From Casuarius casuarius (lineage: Eukaryota > Chordata > Aves > Casuariiformes > Casuariidae): a stretch of 64,000 nucleotides of DNA. Within the stretch, counting starts at the first letter, position 1, and each line of letters opens with the position of its first letter. This document shows positions 1 through 13,840 of the stretch, piece after piece. The notes beneath the pieces were generated by a model. That model had not been told where the DNA came from. It saw only the letters and a program-made list of their open reading frames with translations, and did no database searches. The DNA is taken from assembly GCA_003342895.1 (NCBI GenBank), contig PTFA01000419.1, positions 62,001-126,000 on the forward strand, in the 5' to 3' direction. The position numbers were made by a program, and so were the translations under genes.

Positions 1-3000
1 GTGCAGATATCACAGTGGTGACATGTCTGTGGTAAACAGAGTGCTAAGGCACCTTAGTGTAAACAGATCTGCAATGTAAAAGAAAATTCTGGTGAATAGT
101 CAGTGCAACTATGATTTTTCCAATAATTTTTGATGTCTGCACCTGAGCTACTCACCTAACTCTCTTTGTATAGTCATCTATGGAGAAAGGTGTCATCATA
201 AAGTAGATGTCTATTTCTGATCCAATGAATCATGTATCAAAAGTTCAGAGATAAACAATGCCCACAGTGTAGACCTCTAAATTTGGATGAGATTAATTTC
301 ATCTTGAGACTCATGGAAATGATGAATGATGGCATTAGTATGCCTCAGGTTATTTAAAATTATGTATTTGTGCTTGCATCAACATCCTGTGCATTTCATG
401 TAGTGGCATAAATAAGACAATTTCTCAGCTGTCCGATCTTTGTTCATTCTTTCCTATACTGAGATCATGTTCTCTTTTATTGGCTACCACTTGTGTCCTT
501 TTCAAGATTTCAGCATCTTCCTTCTCTTCTTATTGAGTTCAAGCTTCTTAAATGAACTTCATTTTTATTGTGAAAATTATTATAAATATTACTATGTCCT
601 GAAATACCTTTTGGAAAAACCTTTTATGCTTTGGAAAAGTACACTTTCCTAAACAGTAATAGAGCATTAGCAAACGGGAGTACAAAAGCATTTTGGCAGA
701 TTTATGATTTTCTCAGGGAAACATTTTTGTAGTCAGAGAGGTAATAAGGACAGGTAATTCTGTCTGCAAGGAAGGCAACAGTTATCTAAGCAATTCTAGA
801 TTCTAAAACTCAGTACTGAGCAACACTCCAGGGAAAGAAAGTCAGCCTCTCTCATCTCTTAAATTGTAGACTGACTTGAGTATTATGGAAAAGTAGTTTT
901 CTTTACACAAAATAACTTTTCTTTCAATTAAGATAACTTTACCTAATTTTTATACAGCATTTACATCACAGGTCATGTTCCAGAGTGACAAATACAGTGT
1001 AGTAAGGCACATATAATCTTTAAATTAGACAGAAAACATGCATATTGAGAAGTAAATTTACATGTAATATATTTGGTATCCTCTGGGTAGGTAGCGTACA
1101 GATTAATGAGAAGGAAGGTATAGAAGGAAACATAACAGAAGGCTAAAGGAGTAAGTCTGTATTATGTAAATTCTCTCTTACATGTTGTCCCCTCTCCATT
1201 TTTTTTTTTTTTTTTTTACTCTGTGATATGAAAGGACAACTCACATCAGCTTTCCAGATTCAAAATTTAATTTTAACTATCCATCTCACCAGTGTGAATA
1301 CAGAAGGACTCTGGACTACAGCACTATAATGAAGAATCAGCTAGGAATAGTGAATCTAAGTCTTCATCTAAAATGCAACCATTTATTCAGTTACTTTTTT
1401 CCCCTTCAACAAACAAATCTCAAGAAATTTTAAAATTACTGGAATAAAATACTGAACTAATTACTCCTAAACCACATAATTTTCTTTTCGAGGACCTGTG
1501 CTCATAATTGTAATAAATGGCTTTAATTTTGTCTTCAGTGTTGTGATTCACATTATTCTTAGAACACAAAGCTTGTTATAGTTGACAAGGAGAATCAAGT
1601 GAACCGTGTTTTCAGTATATACGTGTCAAGTTCAAATATGTTAGAATTAGTTTTTTTCCTTAAAATTCTTGTCTTCAATACATACTCTTAAGTCCAACAA
1701 ATATGTACTTTTTGTTACAGCTGATGCAAGACTAAAAATATAATGGAGCATTACTTAATTAGAATATCAACACACCCTTTTAAACAGGCAATCAACTTAA
1801 CAAAAATGCATCATGTTTAATTTCTGCACTTCAACAGACTTTGTTTAGTCAGAAACATGGCTTGTGGTAACTGTGAAGCCACTACTTGATACTTGCAATG
1901 TTATATTGTCTATTATGTGAGAATTGCAGAGCTTGCTGGCACTGACAAATTATTTCCCAGAGGTTAAAACAGCATGCAGTTTAAGTAGTAAGAAAAATAA
2001 AACATGTTCATTTTACATGATCAGAAATAAACTTGTGATCTTGGCTATATCAAAGATGTATTAATGCTGAGAAGAAGTATTAACATTGACTCGTGGAGTA
2101 AATTTACATATTTTATTTTTCTAAGAGAAGTTAGATTTTTATATCTCTACTATCAAATAATCTTGGGGTTATAGCTGATGGAATATCAGCTAACCTTTGT
2201 CTTACAGAACTGTAGCAATAAAATTCACTGAGACCAAATAAAAATACAAAGAAGAGATGGATCAAGCCTCAAAGGTCCTAATAGATCAATAGTGTCATTC
2301 CCAAAGTGCATTTTAATGGGAAAAAACAATACAAAAACTCACTGTGGATAGAGCATAGTATGGCAAAAATATCACTGCCTGTAAGTGTCTGTTATCAAGA
2401 ACTGGATTAGTGCTTTCTTCTTCCATTTGTGAAATGTCTGCCATTGGATTAATAGTTTCTGAAATAAGGTATGTGAAATTATTAACCAGGTGTTTTCATG
2501 TTTAAAACAAAGAAACAGACAAACAAATAAATAATTTCCTGGTTCATTATTTGAAATGTAGACTAAAAGAATCCTATTTCATTCTAAATTGTCATATGCC
2601 TAAGGGATAGGATTCACCCCTTCTACTTTTGATGTCTACACTGTGGATAGCTGTATCTCAGCTGGGCATTCTAGGCTTCCTTTACAGTAGAAGAAAACAA
2701 AGCATCTAGGCTGTGGTTAATTTCATTCCAATATAGATGTCTAAAAGATCAGATGACCTAAAAGGAAGTGGATAAAGGGAGCCTTAAGTGTCTGTGTTCA
2801 GATAAATTCCCAGGTATCTGCTGAGTGGTGTCCATCGGGTGAAGCAGGCAAAACTATCTGACGGCATTATTAAAGGTTCAAATACGAAATGAATGGTCTT
2901 CCATTTCTCACAGATCATGTGGTTTAAAAATTTTGTAATTTTTCCAAACAAATTCGGAACAGTTAGAGGAATCTTGCATAGCTACATTTTAGTTCCTGGC

Positions 3001-4024
3001 CCAGAGAAATAAAAGATTATATGCCATTTGTATCCCATAATGAAAAGTGCAAAAGTCTAGAAGGAATTTTAGAAAAATGTTTAGGAAATTATGTATTAAT
3101 GTTCAGGACTACAACTACACTGTTTAATAAAAGAAGTTAGGATGTAGACTTGAGCACTGGACTGCTACTCTTACTGCTTATTATGAGCTTGTTCCCTGGC
3201 TTTGTTGTAACTTCTCTAATTTATTCTGTCTCAAACAAATTTTCTGCAACATGGACTAACTCTAAGTAGTATCAGTTGGACTTGAGGCTAAGGATTGATT
3301 GCTGGCCCTCTTTTGTTTAGCACTGTAGTCGTATTTAAATAAGTCATTTATTTTTACTTTTCTCTACTCCTATTTGCCCCCACTTGTAAAGAACTTTATT
3401 AAGAACTTTTTTTTTTCTCCCAAAAAGGAAAATAAGGACTAAGAACCATCTCTTTTTCTCACATACTCAGGTTTCAGAGCACAGTAAGTAAAACATTTAC
3501 CATAGACTTGTCACACACAACTCTGATTCTTCCTCCTCACGAAATTCTCTAAAGTTGGTAACACACAAACAGTTCTGTCTGATATTCTAATCTGGCAAAA
3601 TTTCTACTGCATTCGGTGTCATTTGGCCTGGATAAACAGCATTTTAAAGACACCCAAAAGAGACAACAATCTTTAAGGAAGCATAGATTAATGAAAATGG
3701 GTAATCTAAAATTAACCAGATGAATGAATAAAAAGATATTGCAGTAGTAAATATGCAGTTAAATTTGCTTTACTTGCAGCTGTCTTGATAATTTCCAGTT
3801 AAGCAACTGAAGCCTCTCTAACATATTAGCATATCAATAGGAATATAATTATATGTTCATTCTTTATGTAAACTTGTGTTTGTTACATGGCAACCAAATT
3901 TCACATTCATTCTCTTAGCCTTAGTTTTAAGCTGTATGAGTACTTTCAAGTTGGCATCTTTACGTGGATTTTATAATGATAGAGCTAGAGTAAGTGTTAT
4001 TAGTAAAACAAATATTATTGCCTG
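1..4024. other. AT-rich noncoding stretch, no gene seen
   Basis: No gene, RNA gene or recognisable mobile element is supported here. Reading frames are short and show no domain; the longest (70 codons, 440-652) is rich in Phe, Tyr and Leu, as expected for translated AT-rich DNA. The only local structure of note is a run of 19 T at 1199-1217 and an interrupted T run near 3408. It is read as intergenic or intronic unique sequence. Confidence 0.7.
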
Positions 4025-4068
4025 TAGATAGATAGATAGATAGGTAGGTAGATAGACAGACAGACAGA
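4025..4068. repeat. GATA/GACA compound tetranucleotide microsatellite
   Basis: The tract begins with about four and a half TAGA/GATA units, passes through two TAGG units and ends in GACA units. The change from GATA to GGTA to GACA by single substitutions suggests an older, interrupted microsatellite rather than a freshly expanding one. GATA/GACA arrays are common in vertebrate DNA and no function is inferred. Confidence 0.9.
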
Positions 4069-4496
4069 TTGACCGATGGAAAGATACTGAAGTGTCATTA
4101 GACTCCCTCAAAAGTGTCTGTCCAGTCAGAGCTTTGTCTGAGTAATAAGTAGCACAGTATTAATGAGGTGCACAAGTAGAAGTCACGGGAAGGAATAATA
4201 CAATGGATTAGTACAATTTTTTTTAAAAAAAAAGTTCTTTAAAGTGCAAAAGAAGTTAACAATAACAGGATATTTTGGTTACAATCAGGAAGAAAGAAAA
4301 TTGTTATTAGAACATGAACATAGGCAGCAAAAAGAAGATGAAAAAACTTGGCTAAAACAAAGGTGCTATGGAGAAAGAAGTTATGAAAGGTTGAAAAGAA
4401 TAGTTGGAGTTAGAAATAATCCCAGGGATTTTAATAATCAGTCAACACTTCAAATTATATTATCCTAAAGTCCCTGAAAAACAGACTGGAATTTAG

Positions 4497-4549
4497 TAAC
4501 ATTCTGATAAAACCTGTAACATCCTGGTAAAATCTGTATCCCAGAATGT
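4497..4549. repeat. 20-bp tandem duplication with flanking inverted octamer
   Basis: Two adjacent 20-base units (4497-4516 and 4517-4536) begin TAACAT and end CTG and differ at three positions, all transitions. The octamer ACATTCTG at 4499-4506 recurs as its reverse complement CAGAATGT at 4542-4549, so the pair can also fold. This looks like a small local duplication. No family is recognised. Confidence 0.75.
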
Positions 4550-7500
4550 TGAAGGTAACCAATATACACAGCTATACAGACACTCCTGCACCAAAATTGG
4601 CATGTAACTCAATGTATCCAATCCCAGTTTGCAGTAGTCTATTTGTTGCAGATAAATCAATGGCGTGAAAACTCTCTGTAGGATGCAAAATGAAAATCAG
4701 TACAAATTTGGACACTTTAACTATGGAAAATAACCTTGATTTTTACAGTAGTTAATCATCTAACAGTACCTGAAGAACTAGCTGATGAAAGTTTGTAGTT
4801 ACTATTAAACATCCAGTTGTTCATGAAATCAAAGTGATACATATTAGAGAAAAAAGAGCGAGTAAGAAATATAAGTAAGCATAATACTGATTTATACTTT
4901 TATGTAGTATAGACCCAAATATGATTTTTATATGAAATTTCTAATGCTTACAATTTGCAAAATAATTTACAAATTTGTAATTATTTCCTTGCCTTTCAGG
5001 AAGACTAAGTGCTTAAGGAAAATGTCTTAGAATGACATGGGAACAAATGTGTTCCCTTACAAAAAATGGCATACAGGGTCCAAGTCTTATCTTGCTTTTC
5101 TTCATGTGAAAGCGAAAGTCAATGAAAGTAGAGAAGTGATGCAGTTGTACAATAGCAAAAGAATGCAAGGGTTGTAAGAACGGCTGTACTAGGTGCCAAT
5201 ATTTAGAGAAAAATACATGAAAAAATAAGCATATAGTAATGTTCCACCCATATACTTTCCCTGACTCCCATGGGAGTCTTCCAGAACAAAATAAATGATG
5301 TGACAGAGACAATTATTTGCTAGTCACATTTTCTTGTCACTCTGATTTCATAGACCTCCACCTTACGCCCTTAATTATCAAATCTTGGAAGTCCATATGA
5401 CTGCAGCAATAATTATAGTTCTGAATAGCCCAACTATTTGAAATTAAAAATCTAAAAAGCTAAGTGAATTCAAGTAACTGCATTCTTTCAACAATAATTT
5501 TAAAGGGCTGAATCTCCAAAGTTCTTTGCACCCACTAGCTGCAATGTTCTCCTATCTCCAGCAGCAGAACAAATGAAAATCTGTACCCAAATTCATCTCA
5601 GTTGTTAAGAAAAGAAAATGAAACTTTGTGTGTGGACTTCCAAGATTACTTTTTTTGCCAGGAATAGGAAAACAATGTAAAATATTTTCATTGAGGTTTG
5701 CAAACTGTTCATTTTTAGCATTTTGTTAAATTTTGATTTATTCCTCTTTCTATTAATAAAATTATCCACTGTAACACAAAGAAAGTGAACAAGTACTTCA
5801 TATAAAATTCTAAGGTTACTTCTCTGCTTTCAGTTTTAATGGATCATAGTGGACAGTGCTGATCCATTGCATTCAATGTATGTAATAAACAAGTGTTTAG
5901 AAACACAGAATTTCTTTACAGTATCATTGCAATTTAGATGCATTACCCGAGTATTCTTAGACTTTAGTAATTTGAGGAAGAAAAGACATTTTACTTCCCC
6001 CCTTAGGAAGACAATAGTATCCCATACTAAAGGAATATGAATGAGAATATAACAATCAAGGCCAGTTCTGATGCAACTAGAGAATGTCTACATTAATTTC
6101 CAGAAAGTCTTATTATTGTAGCACTAAAAAAAATCTTATGTTTTAGCATTACAAATATAGAGAATAACTGTCATATCAAACTATAGAAAAATCTAGTGGG
6201 CACCATACGCTATGTTCTTGGCTTATTTTACAATAGATATATTTTGCGATATCGTAAAAGTACATAAAGACTGGAGTCCAATATTTTTCTCTGAAACAGA
6301 AGATGAGGAAAAAGTTAACTTCTGCTACAGTCTACAGTATCTCGTGCCAGTAGCTTGTATATCACTGTATTTGTTTAAAAGCTGTATAAGTTCCAGGAGT
6401 TAAGCATCAAGACGAAATTGTCGTCCAAGATACACAAAAATAACTCAGTGAAAGACATGGTATGATGTTTGACAGATTACATCTGGAAACACTTAGAATA
6501 AGTATATTCTTTCCAAAGAGGCAAAAACTAGGATTGTCTTGTATATGCTAACATGTATTCACCAACATTATTAATACTGACATAGAGTGCCATATAACAC
6601 TGTACGGCACTTCTTTATCTTTCATTTTTGGTTTCTTGTATTTCCAAAGTTGTGGCTGCTATCACAGTGAAAGCTTTTGAATGCTTATTTCTATCTCTAA
6701 ATTTTGGATCTGCATTTAGCATGCTGTGAATCTATGCTACCTCCAAGGTCATCAGTGCAAAGTGATCACTCTAACCAGGACACTTCTGAAGCCTTTACTT
6801 TTATAAAGCTCAACTTTAATGAGCCTGTACTTCTTTTCTCACTTTGAAAACTCTTCCCCATTATTTGGCTTTTTATGTGATGGTTGGGAGGTGCACTTAT
6901 GGCTATTTTCTTTTTCAATTTAAAAACTTTTCCAAAATTATTTTATCACAGAGAATTAATTTTCAGCAGCAACAACAAAAAAAATCTACAATTTGTTTTC
7001 CACTTATAGATAGGGTTCCAGATTCCCAGTTTCTTAAAAAAAATGTGTTTTTTTTTTTTTTTTTAAGCAGCTACTTATACAAAAATACACATTCACAATG
7101 TGCACATATTCACACACATTTGCTGTAGCTCAGGGAGACAGAGAAAGAAGCAGAAACAAAATACTGATATGATATATATATATCTTAATACATTCAGAAT
7201 TCTGATTTAAGAAGAAATATCAGTAATTCTATGTTTGCTCTGTTTTTTGGATGGTACTATTATTATGGATGAGAAATTCCAAAATCCAGGCCAAAGTATA
7301 TGTTCTGTTCTTTCTCACACCTTCCTTATAGTATCATCAGAAACTGAAGAGGATGTAATTACAAAATCATTGTAGACAGTATGACAAATGATTCACTGAA
7401 TTCACAAGGAGGTAGGACAGAGCATCCTCCGTTCACAGTGTATGTAAGACAGTCTTCCATCAGATGACTTTATACAGCTTTCTCCATTGTCCCAGAAGAA

Positions 7501-7882
7501 TCTGCTGTAATCAGGGCACAGAATGAATGGCATTCACTTAATAATCATTCAACACTTATTTCCTTCATACTCAATGTATAACTGAGACCTTATTTCCTGC
7601 ATATTTCTCAAATGTCTATCTGAAGACAAAATTTTTAATTTCTTCTGCAGTATTTTCCATGGTAATAATCGCTCTGAAAATTGAGTACTTCACAGACATT
7701 CATTAATTTATTTTCACTGTATTGTATGAGCTGAGGTGTCAATATACTAATTTCACAGATGACTCTCAGATATAAAGAAAGGACCACCACAAGAAATAAA
7801 ATATTCACAAAATATAAAGGCTCAGTATGATGTGCTGTGGATCTTACTTTAGGATCAGCAGCATTTTTCCATCACATTTTGT

Positions 7883-7884
<2 letters not shown>
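4550..7884. other. AT-rich noncoding stretch
   Basis: No gene is supported. Open frames stay below 100 codons without recognisable domains. The 94-codon frame at 6844-7128 runs through A-rich and T-rich runs (A near 6977, T at 7049-7064) and is low complexity. A short TA run lies at 7171-7182. No interspersed repeat was recognised. Confidence 0.65.
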
Positions 7885-7952
<68 letters not shown>

Positions 7953-7953
7953 N
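7885..7953. repeat. Long poly-T run ending in one unresolved base
   Basis: The run is T from 7885 to 7952, broken only by a single A at 7922, and ends in one N at 7953. The N suggests that assembly could not size the homopolymer, so the true length is uncertain. A minus-strand poly(A) tail of a retrocopy would give this appearance. However, the sequence to its right (7954-8160) has no AATAAA signal near the junction on that strand and no recognisable gene match, so a processed pseudogene is not supported. Confidence 0.85.
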
Positions 7954-10099
7954 CCATAATACAGCTTCTAATAGCTTTGGTCATTTCTTAGCAGTATGAG
8001 CATTTCTTCAGATTGTATCCCAGGATGCCAATCAGACCTAAAAAAATAAGGGATTTCTGGCTAGGAGGTGAGAACTTTCCAGGTCAGCTGCTGAAGACTG
8101 AGTAACCTAATCTTGCCTTCTCAGCAGCAGGACTGGAAGCCTCTTGCCAATTTTGCTTTTTTGAACATTTTTCCTTTCATTCAGTAAAATATGGAGAAAA
8201 GAAAAGAGAAAAGACAGAAATCTTTTTTTTTTTTTTTCTGAAACTAACCTTTTCTGAAAAAAAACCCAATTCTTTTCTGAGAGAAAATCAGTTTATCATA
8301 ATTGGCCATTTTAGTTTGTTTTAAGATAAAGGCTTCAGTTTTCTGACCCTTTTATTCAGTTGTTCAAAGAAACATTGGCTTTGCCTCCTTTAGCTTTAGC
8401 CATAACACTATCCCTTTTCCTTTCTGAAGTCCCAGGAATCATAAGGCTTTGCAAATAAAATTTGCAGAGGCCAGAAATTTGGGGAGGTTGATAAATAATT
8501 TGGGAGATTATGGATAAACAGCATTCTAAAGCTCAATTCAGGACCTTCTCAATCAGATATTTATTTTTATATGACCAAACATAACTGTACATCACATTTG
8601 TGGCATCTAATCCAGGGAGCAGTGCCTCTGAAAAGGACACAGGGTCCTGAAAATGTTCCTAAGAGTATAATACAACGTCAGACTGTGAGTAAAAGCCTAA
8701 GCGTCATACATGTAGGAACAGGAGAAAGCAGAGTAGAAGCTGCATTTCTTTTAGATTTGGAACTGGTGAGATAGCTAAGACCCTGTGTCTCATCGATATC
8801 CACAATTTGGGCAGTATCTGAATAATTGGAAAGAATTCTGACAATGATGAGAGGACAGAAAGGTGTACTTCACAGTGAAACATTACAAGAGCTCTGTTGA
8901 GTTACCAAAGATAAGGTAAGGAGACTGACTTAATCACTGTTTATTACCTTCATGTGGAACATACATTTGAAAATAAAGTGGACAAAGTAATAATGTACAA
9001 ACTCATGCTAAGATCTAATGACAGAAGGATGGATTTTTACAGCTACCTTTCTACAATTTCTTCTTGCTTTAACTGTCTGATAAATAACATTACACAACGC
9101 TAAATAATACAAGTTTTCTGTTTTTATATTAAGCAAAAAGGCAATTCACCAGTATAAAAAGACCAGCAAGGGCCATTTTAGATTCTTCCGGTGAGAATTT
9201 TAAATTCCAACCACATGTTTACCTAAAGACAGGGTGTGTGTAGAATAGAAATTAGCTGAACATAGCCCATGGTCAATTTATGTGTAAGGGTTGATAATTA
9301 CAATAGGTTCTTCTGCCTTTATAACCTAAAACTCATAAAACATTCAATTTCTACGTTAAACAGAGTTCTGGTTCTTCTAGCAAAAGTCTCTTTCATTATA
9401 ATATCTTAATTCACATTTAAAACAGTCTGTTCATTGAGTGATTAAGACATGCAGCATAAATGAATGAAGTTTGTCTTCTGATGTATTTATACCTTTTGAT
9501 TGACTTGTTAACTGAATTAAGATTTTTGTGTAAGCTCTTCTTATAGCTACAAAATTCAAATTATTCTTACTAGTAGAAGATTAATATAATTTATGGTAAA
9601 TCATCACAGACTCGAAGTCAACATTGGGGGGAAAAAACCCAGTATTTCTTTGTTCATGAGTGCTTTCATCATGGATAAACCAGTCAAACGCTTTCAAATT
9701 CTGTTATTTCTTTCTGATCAAAAGCCTGAGTAATCAGAGATCGTTGGTGAGATCTAATGAGAGATACTAATCAGAAATCAGTCTGAAGATGTAGGGAGTC
9801 TGTATTGTAAAATGAGGTCTCAGATAAGAGGGCAGAATTGGAGCAAGGTAAAAGGTATCACTCGAGACTGGAAGCAAGTCTGGGAAGCAGGATGAAGTGT
9901 CAAGGAAACACTGCACAATTCACCTAGTTTAAACCAAAGCAGGACCTAAGTGGTTTATTGACTTGTTAATGTCATGTAATTAATCAGCAATCAGTGAACC
10001 ACAAATTCAGGATCAATAGCAGCAATAAAACAGATAAACCACAGTATTAGACACTTTGCAATATGCTAATGCATGACTACCGTTTTCTACACACCCTTC
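7954..10099. other. AT-rich noncoding stretch
   Basis: No gene is supported. A 67-codon open frame at 8571-8774 has ordinary composition but no domain, no recognisable homologue and no splice context, so it is not called. There is a T run at 8222-8237. The rest is unique sequence. Confidence 0.65.
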
Positions 10100-10430
10100 T
10101 ATAATCCCAGGAAGCTCTAATCCCCCCTGCCTGGCACATCTACTTGCAATTACCTGTGTGCCCCCCACCTCTCCTAGTAGTGAGGGTCTCCCATCCCTGC
10201 CATGGATCTGCCATGATCCCCGCTGGGCAGAGGGGGAGCAGAGGTCTCACAGCTGGATTTGGTGTATCCCATTCATGCACACTTTTTGCACTCACATTTC
10301 TGGCCCAGCAGCTGTTATCTAGGCTGTTTAGCCAAGGGTGGACTGTGAGAGCACCCCTACAACACAAAACACTCTGGGGGAAGGAAGAGAAAACAGGAAT
10401 ACAGCAACACCCAAGCGACAGAGTAGCCAA
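10100..10430. other. GC-rich patch of unknown origin
   Basis: Base composition shifts visibly to GC between about 10105 and 10430, with several C runs (CCCCCC near 10123 and 10161) inside AT-rich surroundings. Both strands have overlapping open frames (116 codons plus, 96 codons minus). That is expected where stop codons are depleted by GC content and does not by itself show a gene. No protein domain is visible. A degraded retroelement LTR or an old CpG-poor insert is possible; I could not identify the family. Confidence 0.45.
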
Positions 10431-13400
10431 AAGCCATGCATGGTTTTACTTCATGTACATGATGGACCAGGCAAGCACTTTACTAGGTTTATAGGTCAGT
10501 TGTTAATCTCCTAGGAAATTAGACATGGACTGGGAGCACATGCACTGGAGTCTCCAGATTGCTGCCCGAAGTGATGCTTGGTGATAACAGTCATGTTTTC
10601 TTTTCTGAATATACTCTGTTGTCCAGTACTCGCAGTGTCTTTTACATCTTTAAATTCATTTTGAAAAATGTTACTTCCATATACTTGCTTCCTTTTTTTG
10701 CAGCACAAAAAGATCTGATGATCTATAGCATCTCCTTCCTGTGTCAAATATAACTATATCAGGCAATAGATTCCAAAGTTATTAGGATAGAAATCGGTAC
10801 TCATAGTTACAAATAAATACAAATGTGTTCATACACAGTGATCATGGCCCTGAGAGCACTCGCAGCCTTCCCTGTCCCAGATCTCAGATCATTCGAAGAC
10901 TCTGGAGTGGAGTGTGCTAATGGGACTCAGTTTTCTGGCCATTTTCTCCAAGTTTGACACTTTCTGTTCTGCTCATTGAAACCCAGCCTTGCCCAAAACC
11001 TTTCTCTTCCTCAAAGTTGTCCTAATCCCCTTCTTCTCATCAAATCTCAATCTCCATTGTCAGGCATCTGATCTCAATTCCAGACTTGTAACCAACAAAT
11101 CTGCTCACCCTTTTAGACATAATATCCTGTTGCCCTCATTTCTAAGGAGGGAATTTAGGAAAATTTAAAATAGATAGTTTTTTTTTTTTTTTTTTATGAA
11201 AAAAGTGGTATACCAAAAATGTTTATTGCAGGCCTAAAATTCTTTTCCAATTCTCTTCAGAGAAGACAGAGTTATGCCAGAAATGAGCATTTTGTCAAGT
11301 GAGGATAATAATATTTCTTTCACACGCCTGTTGCAAGAAAGGCTACTTTCTCAGCGGTGAAGCCCTATGACAGTGGCAATTAAAGCCTTGTGGGTTTCTA
11401 GAATATACAGAAAAATATTTTTATGCATGGTGGGCATTTCTGTGCTTAGCAGGATATGTTTAAATATGTTTAAATAAACAAAGCATATAATTTCTTCCAG
11501 CATGTTTTATTTTTGAATAAATTTGACAAATTTTAGTATAGAGTTCAATAGTTTCAAATATTCATATAAATTCTCAATGATTTTCCACTTTTAGAGATGT
11601 ATAGCACTTTTGAATTGATTCATACCTGATTCATACTTTATTCAAGTTGTACTGGTGTATTAATTTGAGAAGATAATATAGACACTTGTTTTAAATTATA
11701 TTCCATTTTTTGATAGATCTTAGGATATTATGCACTTATGTATTAATATATCTTAATAGTATTAACATAGCCTTGACTGAAACAGTACTGGACTGAAACA
11801 CTGCATTCATATGAAAGTCAGGAGATTAACTGTTGGTTCCTGCTAAAATTGTCATTTGCTATGTGGCAAGAGCTATCAAATTTAAATAATAAAAATAAGG
11901 ATGAAATCGAAGTTTGTGCTGTAGTTACTACAGTCTGCATATCAGGGCTGTGTCTGTGTGCACATCCAACACACTTCTTCATTAATTCCCAGGCTGGCTG
12001 GGACCTTCCCAGCTATCTCATCATTTACCTAGATGAGACAATGGACCAGCTAGAGACAAAGTGATTGACAGAACTCTTAATCACCTTTGCAACAAAGTAT
12101 TTGACTAATTGCTACAGGAGCTCCACAGGTGGCAGATTCAGATAGTCCCAAAGATTCCCCAGGCATCTTCTGCTGTGCATAGACTAACTGACAGTAGAAA
12201 CTGTTCCTGCAGATGCAGAATGGTCATGTAGGACTGTCTTTTTTACATGGTGAAGGGAGTTAGGAGGTGTTTTATACATAGTTTAAGATAATCAATAGCA
12301 ATGGGTCACGCATATGCTGGAGTGGTCATTTAGGACCACAAGCCAGCTGTATATTAGAATTCAGCAGAACAGCAGTTCAGGAAGTCTCACATGATCAAGC
12401 TGAAGATGTTGTTGCAAGAACTCTTGCAACACCGACTCCCATTGCTATCCATGTGGTGAACAACTGTCCTGCTTGAGCAGTTTGATTCCTTGGGCGAGTG
12501 TTACCTGTGCAAAGATACTGATAAATTAGAGATTTTTAACCACACTCTGACTGTGATTGTCTGTGTAACAGGTGATATGGGAAGTAATTTCTGTTAATTT
12601 ATTTGATGTTAATTGCATTGAGCTACTTCATTCCATTGGTTTAGTATAAATCTCCATGGTGTTTTCCAACATCTGGAATTCTCAACAGGGAGTGTGACAG
12701 ATGATACCTTTGTAAACATATTAATATGCTTATCTATCTAGAGAAAGGGAAAGTTGTACTTTTACTGGAAGAACAAGTAGCATGCTTGGGAGGGGGGTGG
12801 AGGAGGAATTTCAAGGGACTGGGTTTTGTCAAGCAGAAGTGGAGATTAAGATCATAGTGCAGAGGTGACTTGGACCCACAGAGAATCTGAGAAACCTTTT
12901 GAGTAGAGCAGGGAACAGAAGCACTGACAGGCTGCAGAGGTGAAAGAAAAACCTCCTATCGACAAAAGGAGGCTATGCAGAACTTGTTGCCCATCACTGA
13001 GTTGATTGAAACCAAACCTGAAAGCAAGGACCTGCCTGAAAGGAAAGAACGAAAAGTAGGAGAGTTATATAAAAGCCCTCTTTTATTTCACTTCTGTTTA
13101 TTTTAGGTCTTTATACTGCCAAGTGAAAGAGGTCTATAGCACAAGCTCAAGCACTGGGACCCATTTATCCATTACTTAAATATTAGTGCAATCCTTACTT
13201 CTGTTTTGGACAACTCCGTCTACTTCTCTCCAAGATCAATCTCCCATAGACATGAATACTCCTGAGCAGTTCTGACATGAACCACATGAACCACTTGGAT
13301 TTAGACCATCAGACTGATCCCTCATCCTCTTTCATTTAGGGCTGTAGACAGTTTATAACATAATAAAATTTGATATTGAGTCCTTTGAGTCTTCTTTGGG

Positions 13401-13756
13401 GAGCCCACTAAGAAGAGGAGGGATAGGTACATCCACCTTATATCTTTGGTCATTTTGGTGTCTTGGAGATCCTTCTAGGGAAGTCTTACCACAGAATTAT
13501 GAACACAGCCATGGACCAGATTTAGAGACACCAGTTGTCTCTAATGATATGAAACCCAGCAACAAATGGGAAGTAAGCACAGTGCAAAAGTGATCAAAAG
13601 CAGTTGTACGTGAGCCAGCTCAGATCCCAAAGGAGTATAGGTATGATGGCACAGCATTGTGCCTAAGCAGTTTCATTGTTTCTAAGTTCAAAAACAAGTT
13701 TTTTACACAACTATAAAACTGGGTATTGCCATATGATGTAAGAATATCAGAGACAG
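10431..13756. other. AT-rich noncoding stretch
   Basis: No gene is supported. Two open frames at 10511-10753 overlap on opposite strands and neither shows a domain. A T run lies at 11179-11195. A small nested inverted structure at 12295-12448 is listed separately. A 71-codon frame at 11849-12064 and a 65-codon frame at 13396-13593 show no recognisable motif. Confidence 0.65.
12410..12431. repeat. Perfect 10-bp inverted repeat with 2-bp spacer
   Basis: The arms TGTTGCAAGA (12410-12419) and TCTTGCAACA (12422-12431) are exact reverse complements around AC. An outer pair, ATAGCAATGGG at 12295-12305 and CCCATTGCTAT at 12438-12448, is also exactly complementary, so the palindrome sits near one end of a larger imperfect inverted structure. 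TTGCAA-type cores resemble C/EBP half sites, but no function is claimed. Confidence 0.8.
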
Positions 13757-13800
13757 TAATAATTAAAAAGGGGAAAATTAATAATTAAAAAGGGGAAAAT
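13757..13800. repeat. Perfect tandem duplication of a 22-bp unit
   Basis: Two identical 22-base units (13757-13778 and 13779-13800) lie head to tail. Each starts TAATAATT and ends GGGGAAAAT. Complete identity of the copies suggests a recent slippage or duplication event, possibly variable among individuals. Confidence 0.95.
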
Positions 13801-13840
13801 GCTAATTTCAGTAAAGTGCAAGCATTCAGCATGAGGATTT

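Noticed and set aside
7954..8160. Processed pseudogene next to the poly-T run
   Set aside because: No AATAAA near the junction on the minus strand and no recognisable coding sequence.
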